From: Rhodospirillaceae bacterium
Lineage (GTDB): Bacteria; Pseudomonadota; Alphaproteobacteria; SP197
Length of the DNA: 32,168 bases
NCBI GenBank assembly: GCA_018700655.1
Contig: JABIUG010000356.1
Span: forward strand, 1-32,168
Reading direction: 5' to 3'
Part shown: piece after piece, positions 17,401 to 25,421 of the stretch
Position numbering within the stretch: position 1 is the first letter of the stretch
Layout: every line of letters starts with the position of its first letter
Notes under the pieces: generated by a model
Seen by the model: only the letters and a program-made list of their open reading frames with translations
Databases searched by the model: none
What the model was told of the DNA's origin: nothing
Made by a program: the position numbers and the translations under genes

Positions 17401-17859
17401 AATCAGGTCGGAAATCTGGCCCTGGCTTACCAGGGCCGAACTTTTGGTACCCGTCGCGATATCGGCAAAGAAAAGCTGCACATCACGGGCACGGGTGTCC
17501 TGTCCGTTGATCCGGTAGTTCGACCCGCCACCGCGTTCGATCCTCCGGGCGATCTGGACTTCTTCGTTTTCGTTCCAGGCCGGCGGCGCATCGCGTTTGG
17601 TGTTGTCGAGGTTGAGCGTGACCTCGGCAACGTTGCGCCCCGGGCGGAAATCGGTGCCTGAAAAAATGACATCATCCATCCCGCCGCCGCGCATCTTCTT
17701 GGCGGATGTCTCGCCCATGACCCAGCGCAGCGCTTCGAGCAGGTTCGACTTGCCACAGCCATTGGGTCCGACAATGCCGGTCAGGCCAGGTTCGATGACG
17801 AACTCGGTGGGGTCGACGAAGGACTTGAAACCGCTCAGCCGCAGACGTGAAAAATGCAC
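14419..17859 (-). CDS. smc: Chromosome partition protein SMC
   Basis: This 1146-residue condensin-type ATPase organises and segregates the chromosome. The N-terminal head has Walker A [9 protein letters not shown] (residues 31-39). Two long coiled-coil arms follow, very rich in Ala, Glu and Arg. They flank a hinge around residues 490-640 ([20 protein letters not shown] to [22 protein letters not shown]). The C-terminal head has the ABC signature [19 protein letters not shown] and Walker B [19 protein letters not shown]. The start is GTG at 17859 with GAGGG six bases upstream. ScpA/ScpB partners are not in the window. The dsbA-like gene is 51 bases upstream, and atpI begins downstream from its own promoter. 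Confidence 0.97.
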   Translation of the reverse strand: [1146 protein letters not shown]

Positions 17860-17910
17860 GGCAGACCCTCAGACGTCGGGGAAGGAAGGATGAAAGATAG
17901 AAGTCGTCAT

Positions 17911-18516
17911 TCAGACATTGCCCTCGATTTCGCGCAGCAGTTCATCGAATTCCTCGAAAGTCAGATTGCCGGGAACACTCTCGCCGTTGACGATGAAGGT
18001 CGGTGTTGAGTTGATGTCATAGGTCTGATCGCCGGCCAGACGCACGGCAAGAATGCCGTCGATTACCGCCTGGTCTTCGAGGCAGGCATCAACCATGGCC
18101 GGGTCCTGGCCGCCCATCCGCACGATCGATTTGATCGCCTCGGTAGGGTTGGCCGCACGCGCCCATTCCTCCTGCGTCCGGAACATGACGTCGACGAACG
18201 GGAAGAACCTGTCCTCGCCGCTGCAGCGTGCAATAGCCGAGACCATCAGCGCGACCCGGTCGAGTGGAAACTCGCGAAAGACCAGCTTGGCGCGGCCGGT
18301 ATCGAGATACTCCGCCTTGAGCTGGGGCAACGTCCCGGTATGGAAGGCGGCACAGTGCGGGCATGTCATCGAGGAATACTCGATGATTTCGATGGGCGCG
18401 TCGGGATCGCCCATGATCATATCCGGCAGCGGCTGGGCCTCCTGGGCACGCAGTCCGACAACAGGCAGGGCCGCCGCAATGGTAACGGCAGCAAGAAATT
18501 CGCGTCGTTTCAGCAA
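17911..18516 (-). CDS. DsbA-family thiol:disulfide oxidoreductase, exported
   Basis: The 201-residue protein has a signal sequence LKRREFLAAVTIAAALPVVGLRAQ with an RR-x-F-L pattern, suggesting Tat export to the periplasm. The thioredoxin-fold active site is CPHC in YSSMTCPHCAAFH, and the cis-Pro loop is NSTPTFIVNG. Two more cysteines (ARCSGE and ACLEDQ) could form a second disulfide, as in alphaproteobacterial DsbA-like proteins. It would catalyse disulfide formation in secreted proteins. The start appears to be TTG at 18516, with GAGAGGA seven bases before it; the nearby ATG is out of frame. It lies between DUF721 and smc on the same strand. Confidence 0.9.
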   Translation of the reverse strand: MLKRREFLAAVTIAAALPVVGLRAQEAQPLPDMIMGDPDAPIEIIEYSSMTCPHCAAFHTGTLPQLKAEYLDTGRAKLVFREFPLDRVALMVSAIARCSGEDRFFPFVDVMFRTQEEWARAANPTEAIKSIVRMGGQDPAMVDACLEDQAVIDGILAVRLAGDQTYDINSTPTFIVNGESVPGNLTFEEFDELLREIEGNV

Positions 18517-18643
18517 AGTCCGATCCTCTCATGGAATCGAGGCGCCGGAGTGGCGTGGCGTGTCCGAGTATAAGGTGCGGGAGTCCGACGCCTCAAGCGC
18601 TCCTCCGCACCCCTGGGGATACTCGTACTGTGGATAAGTTGGC

Positions 18644-19144
18644 TCACGATGGCGCTGGTCTGGTCCCAAGGACCGCCCGGCCCAGTCGTTCCAGCGCTTC
18701 CTTCAGCTTGTCGTCATCGACATTGGCAAGTTTGGTGTCGAGCTCGGCGGCCTCACTCTCGGTCAGGGAGCGCGGCTGGCGCTGTTGATGTTTTTCATGG
18801 CGCGCGACCTCGCCCTGCTTGAGTTTCAGGCGTGTTACCGCCCGATGGCCGAAAAATGTCGCGATTCGCTCCAGCACCTTGGGCTCGAGATGTTGCAGTT
18901 CCAGCGCGAAGGCCGGTGTCACACGAATCGAGAGCGCACCGTCGCGGCTGAGTTTTTCGGGCAGGCAGACTTCGGCCAGGCGTTCGCCGACAATCACCTG
19001 CCAGTCGGTGATCAGGCGCGATTCGGCAAAGCCGTGTTGGCGATAAGCACGTGCCGCCGCTTTGGGCAGCAACAGGCCGGCGCGCGTGGGATAACCGCGC
19101 CGCTTGGGTTTCGGTTCTGTCTGTTTGGCCTTTGGTGGGGCCAT
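18644..19144 (-). CDS. DUF721 domain protein (DciA-like)
   Basis: The 166-residue protein has a basic, Pro/Lys-rich N-terminus (PKAKQTEPKPKRRG). The DUF721 domain follows, with RLITDWQVIVGERLAEVCLPEKLSRDGALSIRVTPAFALELQHLEPKVLERIATFFG. The rest is a charged, helical tail (SEAAELDTKLANVDDDKLKEALERLGRAVL). DUF721 includes DciA, the replicative helicase loader or operator found in bacteria without DnaC, so a role in replication is plausible. The start ATG at 19144 was chosen over the upstream track start because GAGG lies nine bases before it and the domain fits. It is divergent from mutY. Confidence 0.85.
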   Translation of the reverse strand: MAPPKAKQTEPKPKRRGYPTRAGLLLPKAAARAYRQHGFAESRLITDWQVIVGERLAEVCLPEKLSRDGALSIRVTPAFALELQHLEPKVLERIATFFGHRAVTRLKLKQGEVARHEKHQQRQPRSLTESEAAELDTKLANVDDDKLKEALERLGRAVLGTRPAPS

Positions 19145-19248
19145 TGTGCGTCGCCTCGTTCGGGCTGGGTGTGTTATCGGTATGCCACGTGCGGCAGCCG
19201 TCGACCCCGACGGCTTTATCCTGTTTGCGGTCGCAATGTGGCGAGGCC

Positions 19249-20322
19249 ATGGCGGAAACGTCAACTTCTGAACTCCAAGCCGATTCCCTTCTGGCCTGGT
19301 ATGACCGGCACCGGCGCGACCTCCCATGGCGCGCCAGACCTGGTGAAACCGCCGATCCCTATCGTGTCTGGCTCTCGGAAATCATGCTCCAGCAGACCCA
19401 GGTACAGGCTGTGATCCCCTATTTTCTGAGCTTTCTGGAGCGTTGGCCCGATGTCGGCGCGCTCGGCGCTGCGCCGCGTGAGGAGGTCATGGCGGCCTGG
19501 GCGGGCCTTGGCTATTACGCGCGGGCACGGCGGCTTCACGATTGCGCGCGCCAGATAGCGGGCGAATTGGATGGCGTCTTCCCCGATACCGAGGCTGGTT
19601 TGCGCGCTTTGCCGGGGATCGGTGCCTATACCTCAGGCGCTGTCGCAGCGATCGCCTTTGACCGCCCCGCAGCGGCGGTCGACGGGAATGTCGAGCGGGT
19701 GATGGCGCGTTCCTATGCCATCGGCGCGCCGATGCCCGCGGCCAAGAAGGAAATCCGCAAGCGCACGCAAGCGCTGGTGCCGACCGATCGCCCCGGCGAC
19801 TTCGCCCAGGCCCTGATGGATCTTGGGGCGACGATCTGTACGCCACGCAGGCCTGCCTGTGGCCTCTGCCCCTGGCGCGACGCCTGTGCCGGGCGGTTGG
19901 CGGGGATCGCAGAAGAATTACCCCGCCCGGCACCACGTAAGGAACGCCCGCATCGCCACGGCCTGGTCTTCTGGCTGGAACGCGACGATGGCGCCGTGCT
20001 GCTGCGCACCCGCCCGGATGAGGGGCTGCTTGGCGGCATGATGGAAGCACCGACGACGCCCTGGCGTGAGGCTCCCTGGACCCTGGAAGAAGCCTTGCCG
20101 CATGCGCCGTTGGCAGGTGACTGGGAGTTGTTGCCCGATCTGGTGCGCCACGGATTCACGCATTTCACGATCGACCTCAAAGTCGCCGTTCTGTCGGGTG
20201 CGACAGCACCGGGTCATGGCAGCTGGCACCACCCCGAAAGCTTCGACTCGCTGGCCCTGCCGACCCTGACTCGCAAGGTTGTGCGCCACGCTTTCAGCGC
20301 CGGGCGGCGATCTCCGCGATAG
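19249..20322 (+). CDS. mutY: A/G-specific adenine DNA glycosylase
   Basis: MutY removes adenine mispaired with 8-oxoguanine. The 357-residue protein has the catalytic Glu in [12 protein letters not shown] (residue 44). The helix-hairpin-helix [17 protein letters not shown] leads into the catalytic Asp in [10 protein letters not shown]. The 4Fe-4S cluster cysteines follow as C-x6-C-x2-C-x5-C in [17 protein letters not shown]. The C-terminal Nudix-like domain that recognises 8-oxoG begins near [35 protein letters not shown]. The start ATG at 19249 fits the family; the ribosome site is weak (GCGAGG). Its 3' end overlaps the convergent rnhB gene by 29 bases. Confidence 0.96.
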   Translation: MAETSTSELQADSLLAWYDRHRRDLPWRARPGETADPYRVWLSEIMLQQTQVQAVIPYFLSFLERWPDVGALGAAPREEVMAAWAGLGYYARARRLHDCARQIAGELDGVFPDTEAGLRALPGIGAYTSGAVAAIAFDRPAAAVDGNVERVMARSYAIGAPMPAAKKEIRKRTQALVPTDRPGDFAQALMDLGATICTPRRPACGLCPWRDACAGRLAGIAEELPRPAPRKERPHRHGLVFWLERDDGAVLLRTRPDEGLLGGMMEAPTTPWREAPWTLEEALPHAPLAGDWELLPDLVRHGFTHFTIDLKVAVLSGATAPGHGSWHHPESFDSLALPTLTRKVVRHAFSAGRRSPR

Positions 20323-20896
20323 GCCGAAACGAAAGCCGGTGGTGCGGCGTGAGGCCGAGCAGATCGAGACCGGCGCGGTGTTCCGCCGTGCCGTAGCCGG
20401 CGTTGCGTTCCCAGCCATAGCCTGGATGTTGTCCTGCGAGATCCGCCATCCAGCAGTCACGCGTGACCTTGGCAATGATCGAGGCTGCCGCAATCGAAAG
20501 GCTCCGTGCATCGCCTTTTACCACGGTGGTCACCGGGCAGGGGAGATCTGGTGCGCGGTTGCCGTCGACCAGTGCATGGGCCGGGACCAGGGGCAGCTCT
20601 GCCAATGCCCGCTGCATCGCCAACATGGATGCGGCCAGAATTTTGAGGTCGTCGATCTCCTCGACCTCGGCCCTGCCGACCCCGATTGATGCACGGCCCT
20701 GAAGCGCGGCGAACAACGCCTCACGTCGTCTGGCGGTGAGTTTCTTGGAATCGTTCAGACCGTCTGGAATGGTGGTGGGATCAAGGATGACGGCGGCCGC
20801 GACGACCGGTCCGGCCCAGGGGCCGCGACCGACCTCGTCGATCCCGGCCACCGGCGCGGAGACGCCGCGCTCGAAATCAAGATTGGGCTTTGTCAT
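20294..20896 (-). CDS. rnhB: Ribonuclease HII
   Basis: RNase HII removes ribonucleotides and RNA primers from DNA. The 200-residue protein has the DEDD active site. Asp and Glu are in [20 protein letters not shown], Asp is in [11 protein letters not shown], and another Asp is in [13 protein letters not shown]. The [16 protein letters not shown] and [21 protein letters not shown] segments are typical. The ATG start at 20896 lies inside the end of the upstream antiporter gene (20-base overlap), so translation may be coupled. The 3' end overlaps mutY. A type HI RNase H gene is also present in the window. Confidence 0.96.
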   Translation of the reverse strand: MTKPNLDFERGVSAPVAGIDEVGRGPWAGPVVAAAVILDPTTIPDGLNDSKKLTARRREALFAALQGRASIGVGRAEVEEIDDLKILAASMLAMQRALAELPLVPAHALVDGNRAPDLPCPVTTVVKGDARSLSIAAASIIAKVTRDCWMADLAGQHPGYGWERNAGYGTAEHRAGLDLLGLTPHHRLSFRPIAEIAARR

Positions 20897-22226
20897 CGCC
20901 TCTGGGTCTGCTGACTGGTTGATCGTCGGCCAGGCTTTCGGGCAGGGCTTTGGCGTGTCGTTCGGCGATCTGCTGGCGTTTCACCAGTGTCCACGCGATC
21001 GATTGCTGGGTTCTGGCGGTCGCCAGGGGGTAAAGCCGCGTCATGAGGTCGCGCAGTGTGTCGACATGAACCGCCAGGCGCTCGATCCGGCGCGCGCTGT
21101 CGAGCCAGAGCGGGCTGATGATCAGGCTGAGCGCGATCACGGCGACAAACAGGCGGTAACCTTCATCGTCGAGTGCGCCGACCGAAAGGCCCAGCGCAAT
21201 CAGGACGAACGAGAACTCACCGACCTGGCCCAGCGCGACGCCGCCCAGCCAGGCGCGCGGCCAGGGCTCCTTGAGAAAACGCAGGATACCGACATTCATC
21301 GCGGTTTTTCCCAGGGTGACGATCAGCAGCATCAGAATGATCTCGCCCAGATTGTCCCAGATGAATCCCAGGTCGATCAGCAGGCCGATCGAGAGGAAAA
21401 AGACCATCAGCAACAGGCCCTGGATCGGCAGGGTCGAGCGCAGCATCAGTTTGCGGTCGGTGCTGTTGCCGAGCAGAAGCCCGGCCAGAAAAGCGCCATA
21501 GGCGGTCGACATGCCGAACAGGCCGCTTACCGCCGCCGCGGCAAAACACAACGCCACCGCACTGACTGCGATCAGATCGGATTGATTGCGGGCGAGCTCG
21601 CGCAGGGGGAGTTTTATCTTGCCCTTGCGTCCCAGGAACCAGAGAAGGCCAGCCAGAATCAGAACCGATCCGATCAGGGGCAGAACATCCTTGATCGTGA
21701 TGGTTTGATCGGGTGCCAGCGCGGCGATGAAAAGCATCATCGGAACGATGGCGAGATCCTGGGCGATCAGGATGGCGATGGCGCGTCGTCCGACCTCGCT
21801 TTTGATCTCGCCGACATCCTCAAGCAACTTGATCGTCACCGCGGTCGACGAGAGCGCGATGCCAAAGCCGATCAGGACGCCGCGTTCCCAGGGCCAGCCC
21901 AACGGCCAGGTGAGCAACAGGATGACGGTCGTGGCAATGGTGATCTGCAGGCCGGTGCCGATGGCGGCGAACTTGAGAACCGAGCGAAAGTCGCTGACAT
22001 CAAGTTCCATGCCAATGCTGAAGAGCAGCAGCAACACGCCCAGCTCGGCCAGCAGGTTGATCTGGTCACGGTCCTCGACAAACCCCAGAGCCGAGGGCCC
22101 CAGAACAACGCCGGCCAGGATGTAGCCGACAATCGCGGGCTGTCGCAGGCGACCCAGGAACAGGCCGCACAGCAGCGCGACCGATACGACGATCGCGATC
22201 TGGGTGAGTTCGTGGCCCTGTTCCAT
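20877..22226 (-). CDS. CPA2-family cation:proton antiporter (Kef/RosB-like), no TrkA-N domain
   Basis: The 449-residue integral membrane protein has about 12 hydrophobic spans. It carries the CPA2 signatures [89 protein letters not shown] and the [14 protein letters not shown] helix. It should exchange K+ or Na+ for H+ at the inner membrane. After the last span there is only a short charged tail of about 70 residues, with no RCK/TrkA-N domain, unlike full-length KefB/KefC. Substrate ion and direction are not certain. It is upstream of rnhB and overlaps it. Confidence 0.9.
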   Translation of the reverse strand: MEQGHELTQIAIVVSVALLCGLFLGRLRQPAIVGYILAGVVLGPSALGFVEDRDQINLLAELGVLLLLFSIGMELDVSDFRSVLKFAAIGTGLQITIATTVILLLTWPLGWPWERGVLIGFGIALSSTAVTIKLLEDVGEIKSEVGRRAIAILIAQDLAIVPMMLFIAALAPDQTITIKDVLPLIGSVLILAGLLWFLGRKGKIKLPLRELARNQSDLIAVSAVALCFAAAAVSGLFGMSTAYGAFLAGLLLGNSTDRKLMLRSTLPIQGLLLMVFFLSIGLLIDLGFIWDNLGEIILMLLIVTLGKTAMNVGILRFLKEPWPRAWLGGVALGQVGEFSFVLIALGLSVGALDDEGYRLFVAVIALSLIISPLWLDSARRIERLAVHVDTLRDLMTRLYPLATARTQQSIAWTLVKRQQIAERHAKALPESLADDQPVSRPRGDDKAQS

Positions 22227-22275
22227 GACGCCACTCTATCACGCGCCGTTGTGGCACGATGAGGGCAAAGCGGTG

Positions 22276-23484
22276 TTAGCGGCGCAGAACGTCCTTGATG
22301 CGACCAGCCAAAATCTCCGGTTCGCCTTCCTTCAGGCACAAGGGATTCACCACAAGGGTGGCGCTGCCGACCTCGCCGGGCTCGAAATAGACCGGTGGCG
22401 ATCCGCATTCGAGTTCGATCAGGACTGCTTCGGCATCGCGCGCCAGTGCCTTCTCGTCCAGGGTCAACGCCAGAGCCGGAACCGGGTGGCGTTCGGGATC
22501 GTCGCGCACGGCAATCGTGGCGTTGTTGACCCCCGCCAGGCCTTCGGCAACCGTTGCGATGGTGCGTGACCAACCGGCCCGCAGGGCGCCGGAGGCATCG
22601 TCTTCCAGGGTCAGGCGCAGGGCGGTCACCAGCCCGGCGATTTCTTCCTTGCCGACCTTGCAGATGCGTCCGATGCCATCGCGCGGCATGCCCTGAATGG
22701 CGTTGCGGTCGATCAGGGAAGCCGGCGGATTCCAGCGGCTGGGTGCGGTATCCATGTCGAGATGCTGCATGGCGACCGACATCACGAGGTCGCGCCGTCC
22801 CGCAAGAATGCCCGAAGCCTGTGGCCCGCCGATCGCCTTGCCCCCCGAGAAACACACAAGATCGGCACCCTCGGCGATGAAACGTTTGAGGTTCGACATT
22901 GGCGGCAACTGTCCGGCGGCGTCGACGATGATCGGAATGCCGTGTGGTGCGACGGCAGCGACGATTTCGGGGAGGGTCGGCTGGTTGCCCGGCACGACGA
23001 CACAATAGACGGCGGCAGTGCGTTCGTTGATCTCGGCGACGTATTCCCAGGGCTCCGCATCGCGGACGCCCGCGCCGGTGTTGCGGTCGGAGACCCCGAC
23101 CTCGATCAGTTTGGCGCCGGCGGTCCGGACCGCATGGTCGTACATGTTGCGATGGCCGCGTGCGACGATGATTTCGTTCTTGAGGCCGGTTGTGTCGGGC
23201 AGACGGTTCTGGGCCGCGAGATCGTGACCGGCGATGCAGGCTGCGGCAGCCAGCATCAGGCCGCTGGCCGCGCCGTCGGTGACATAACCTGACTGGGCGC
23301 CGGTCACTTCCGCAATGTAGGCGCCTGCTGCTGCCTGGAGGTGGGCGAGATCGACACAATGTTGCGACGCCTCGACCATCGCTTGGGCGACTTCCGGGCG
23401 CAGAATGCTGCCGGTCAACCGGGTCGCGGGGCCCTTGGCGTTGATGATGGTGTCGACGCCCAGGCGCTCATAGATGTTGGTCAT
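22276..23484 (-). CDS. SelA/DgaE-like PLP-dependent enzyme (aminotransferase-fold)
   Basis: The 402-residue protein is a fold-type I PLP enzyme of the SelA-like group that includes D-glucosaminate-6-phosphate ammonia-lyase DgaE. The PLP lysine is Lys216 in LVCFSGGKAIGGPQASGILAGR, and the PLP-pyridine Asp is Asp188 in IIVDAAGQLPP. The GYVTDGAASGLMLAAAACIAG and VARGHRNMYDHAVRTAGA segments are typical. It is very unlikely to be selenocysteine synthase, since no selB, selD or tRNA-Sec is visible and similar DgaE-like proteins act on sugar amines or amino acids. It begins with ATG at 23484, 82 bases after the radical SAM gene on the same strand. Substrate unknown. Confidence 0.83.
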   Translation of the reverse strand: MTNIYERLGVDTIINAKGPATRLTGSILRPEVAQAMVEASQHCVDLAHLQAAAGAYIAEVTGAQSGYVTDGAASGLMLAAAACIAGHDLAAQNRLPDTTGLKNEIIVARGHRNMYDHAVRTAGAKLIEVGVSDRNTGAGVRDAEPWEYVAEINERTAAVYCVVVPGNQPTLPEIVAAVAPHGIPIIVDAAGQLPPMSNLKRFIAEGADLVCFSGGKAIGGPQASGILAGRRDLVMSVAMQHLDMDTAPSRWNPPASLIDRNAIQGMPRDGIGRICKVGKEEIAGLVTALRLTLEDDASGALRAGWSRTIATVAEGLAGVNNATIAVRDDPERHPVPALALTLDEKALARDAEAVLIELECGSPPVYFEPGEVGSATLVVNPLCLKEGEPEILAGRIKDVLRR

Positions 23485-23566
23485 GGTCTTAATCCATTGT
23501 CATCCTGTTCGAATCCACAAGCGCAGCATGACGATCCGGCGCTGTGCTGTCACGGCAGGCGCGCCG

Positions 23567-24646
23567 TCAAAGCAGAGCGAGCTGATCGGCGTCGGCGGCG
23601 GGTTTGACGAAGCGGGTGGTGTCGAGTTCCCAGCTCCGCTTGTCGAGGCCATAACGGCGGCAGGCTATCGCGAAACGTTTGGCGACCATATCTGCAAAGG
23701 GCCCCGTGCCTTTAAGGCGTTTGCCCCATTCGGCGTCATAGTCGCGCCCGCCGCGACAATCGCGCACCAGCGTTATGACACGACCGGCGCGGTCAGGGTA
23801 CTGGGCTTCGAGCCACTCGCGGAAGAGGTCCTTGATCTCGAGCGGCAGGCGCAACAGCACATAGCCGCCGGTTGAGGCTCCCGCATCGTGGGAGGCCTGC
23901 AGCACGTCCTCCATCTCATGGTCGTTTAGCCCCGGAATGATCGGGGCAAACATGACACCAACGGGCACGCCTGCCTTGGCAAGCGCCTCGATCGCCTTGA
24001 GCCGTTTGGCCGGTGTCGGCGCGCGTGGTTCCATGCGCCGCGCCAGGCTGCCGTCGAGCGTTGTGATGGAGATATAGGCACGGGCCAGATGCTGCTCGGC
24101 CATCGCGCTCAGGATGTCGGCATCGCGGGCAATCAGGGCAGATTTGGTGACGATGCCGACGGGATGGCGGCATTCCTGCAGAACCTCGAGGATCTGGCGG
24201 GTGATGCCGTAACCGCGTTCGATCGGCTGGTAGGGATCGGTGTTGGTCCCCAGCGCAATCACCCGTGGCCGGTAGCCTGAGCGGGACAACTCCTGGCGCA
24301 GCAGAAGGGCTGCGTCGGGTTTCATCAGGAGTTTCGATTCGAAATCCTGGCCCGGCGAGAGGCCGAGCCAGGCATGGGTCGGGCGGGCAAAACAATAGAC
24401 GCAGCCGTGCTCGCAGCCGCGATAGGGATTGATCGAGCGGTCGAACGGAATATCGGGGGAGTTGTTGCGTGCGATCACGGTGCGACTTGCATCAATCGAG
24501 ATTTCGGTCTCGAGTGGCGGAAGTTCCTCTTCGATGCCACCCCAGCCGTCGTCGAAGGCTTCGTGCGTGTGCGGCTCGAAACGTCCTGCCTGGTTGCTCG
24601 CCGCGCCGCGCCCCCGACGTTGCAGGATATGTGTTCGTTGTTTCAT
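23567..24646 (-). CDS. PA0069-family radical SAM protein (COG1533, SplB-like)
   Basis: The 359-residue protein binds a 4Fe-4S cluster through Cys78, Cys82 and Cys85 in NPYRGCEHGCVYCFARPTHAW, the radical SAM CX3CX2C motif. The GLSPGQDFESKLLMK, VIALGTNTDPYQPIERGYGITRQ and SITTLDGSLARRMEPRAPTPAKRLKAIEAL segments are diagnostic of the PA0069 group. COG1533 is often labelled DNA repair photolyase by distant similarity to spore photoproduct lyase, but the reaction of this subgroup is not established. The track start is upstream. ATG at 24646 has GGAGAG about six bases before it. A LexA-type box sits 21 bases further upstream, suggesting SOS induction. Confidence 0.9.
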   Translation of the reverse strand: MKQRTHILQRRGRGAASNQAGRFEPHTHEAFDDGWGGIEEELPPLETEISIDASRTVIARNNSPDIPFDRSINPYRGCEHGCVYCFARPTHAWLGLSPGQDFESKLLMKPDAALLLRQELSRSGYRPRVIALGTNTDPYQPIERGYGITRQILEVLQECRHPVGIVTKSALIARDADILSAMAEQHLARAYISITTLDGSLARRMEPRAPTPAKRLKAIEALAKAGVPVGVMFAPIIPGLNDHEMEDVLQASHDAGASTGGYVLLRLPLEIKDLFREWLEAQYPDRAGRVITLVRDCRGGRDYDAEWGKRLKGTGPFADMVAKRFAIACRRYGLDKRSWELDTTRFVKPAADADQLALL

Positions 24647-24667
24647 TGTTCTCTCCTCATGTGAAAA

Positions 24668-24682
24668 GAACAATAAAGGAAC
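24668..24682 (-). promoter_or_regulatory. LexA-type SOS box (GTTC-N7-GTTC)
   Basis: On the minus strand this reads GTTCCTTTATTGTTC, an exact match to the alphaproteobacterial LexA operator GTTC-N7-GTTC. It ends 21 bases before the radical SAM start and overlaps a plausible -10 (TTTATT, with TTGCCT 16 bases upstream at 24694-24699), the usual place for a repressor. It is also 58 bases upstream of the divergent glycosyltransferase start. Confidence 0.7.
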
Positions 24683-24740
24683 AAACAAATCTTAGGCAAG
24701 CCCGATACGTGGATTTCGTGAAGACGCTAGGATGGCAGCC

Positions 24741-25421
24741 ATGGAACGCCTCACGGTGATCATCCCGGCGCTCAACGCCGCAACTACGCTGAGCGTGATG
24801 CTGGACCAGTTCCTGGTCACCGCAGACGTCGATGCCACCGTGCTGGTCGTCGACAGCGGTTCGAACGATGCGACGCTTGAGATCGCAAAATCGCGCGATG
24901 TTGCGGTGATCCAGACCGAGCGTGGCCGCGGCAGTCAGATGGCTGCGGGTGGTGCAGCAGCCGACCGGCCGTGGCTTCTTTTCCTCCATGCCGATACCCG
25001 CCTGCAGGAAGGTTGGGACGGGGCGGTTGCGCGCTTCATCGCCGACACGGGCGAGTCTGATCGGGCTGCGGTGTTCCGCTTGCGGTTTGATGATCCTTCA
25101 CCGGCGGCGCGGCGGGTAGAGTGGATTGCGGCGCGAAGAAGCCGCTGGTTGGGTCTGCCCTACGGCGATCAGGGCCTCCTGATCTCGCGTGCGTTTTACG
25201 AGTCGCTGGGCGGCTTCAGGCCGTTGGCGATCATGGAAGATGTTGACATGGTGCGCCGCATTGAGCGGCGCCGCCTTGTGACCCTGTCCTGCGATGCCGT
25301 CACAAGTGCTGTGCGTTACCGCCGGATGGGCTATACCGCGCGGATGTTTAGAAACCTCCTCTGCCTGACCTGTTATTTCCTGGGGATGCCGCCGCGCTGG
25401 CTGCTGCGGCTCTACGGATGA
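24741..25421 (+). CDS. Family 2 glycosyltransferase, TIGR04283 type (rSAM/selenodomain-associated transferase 2)
   Basis: The 226-residue GT-A fold enzyme starts LTVIIPALNAATTL and has a VVDSGSNDATLEIA nucleotide-binding strand. It also has the metal-binding LFLHADTRLQEGWD and a downstream acidic EDVDMVRRIERR. The C-terminus MFRNLLCLTCYFLGMPPRWLLRLYG is hydrophobic and typical of TIGR04283. This family was named for frequent neighbourhood with particular radical SAM proteins, including arsenosugar ArsS. The track starts at 24732, but AGGA at 24729-24732 overlaps that ATG and serves as ribosome site for the ATG at 24741, so I use the latter. It is coupled to the next gene by ATGA. Confidence 0.87.
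   Translation: MERLTVIIPALNAATTLSVMLDQFLVTADVDATVLVVDSGSNDATLEIAKSRDVAVIQTERGRGSQMAAGGAAADRPWLLFLHADTRLQEGWDGAVARFIADTGESDRAAVFRLRFDDPSPAARRVEWIAARRSRWLGLPYGDQGLLISRAFYESLGGFRPLAIMEDVDMVRRIERRRLVTLSCDAVTSAVRYRRMGYTARMFRNLLCLTCYFLGMPPRWLLRLYG

Noticed and set aside
19196-19215. Small hairpin AGCCGTCG-ACCC-CGACGGCT between the DUF721 and mutY genes
   Set aside because: It lies in a divergent promoter region where a terminator is not needed and has no clear T-run. One 8-bp stem is expected by chance in GC-rich DNA.
20736-22262. 508-residue plus-strand ORF antisense to the antiporter gene
   Set aside because: It is a mirror of GC-rich codon usage in the antiporter and rnhB genes. The translation is low-complexity, rich in Gln, Asp and Arg, with no family features, while the minus-strand reading is a clear CPA2 transporter.
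22276-23484. True selenocysteine synthase (selA)
   Set aside because: The protein is about 60 residues shorter than typical SelA, lacks the SelA N-terminal domain, and no other selenocysteine genes are near.
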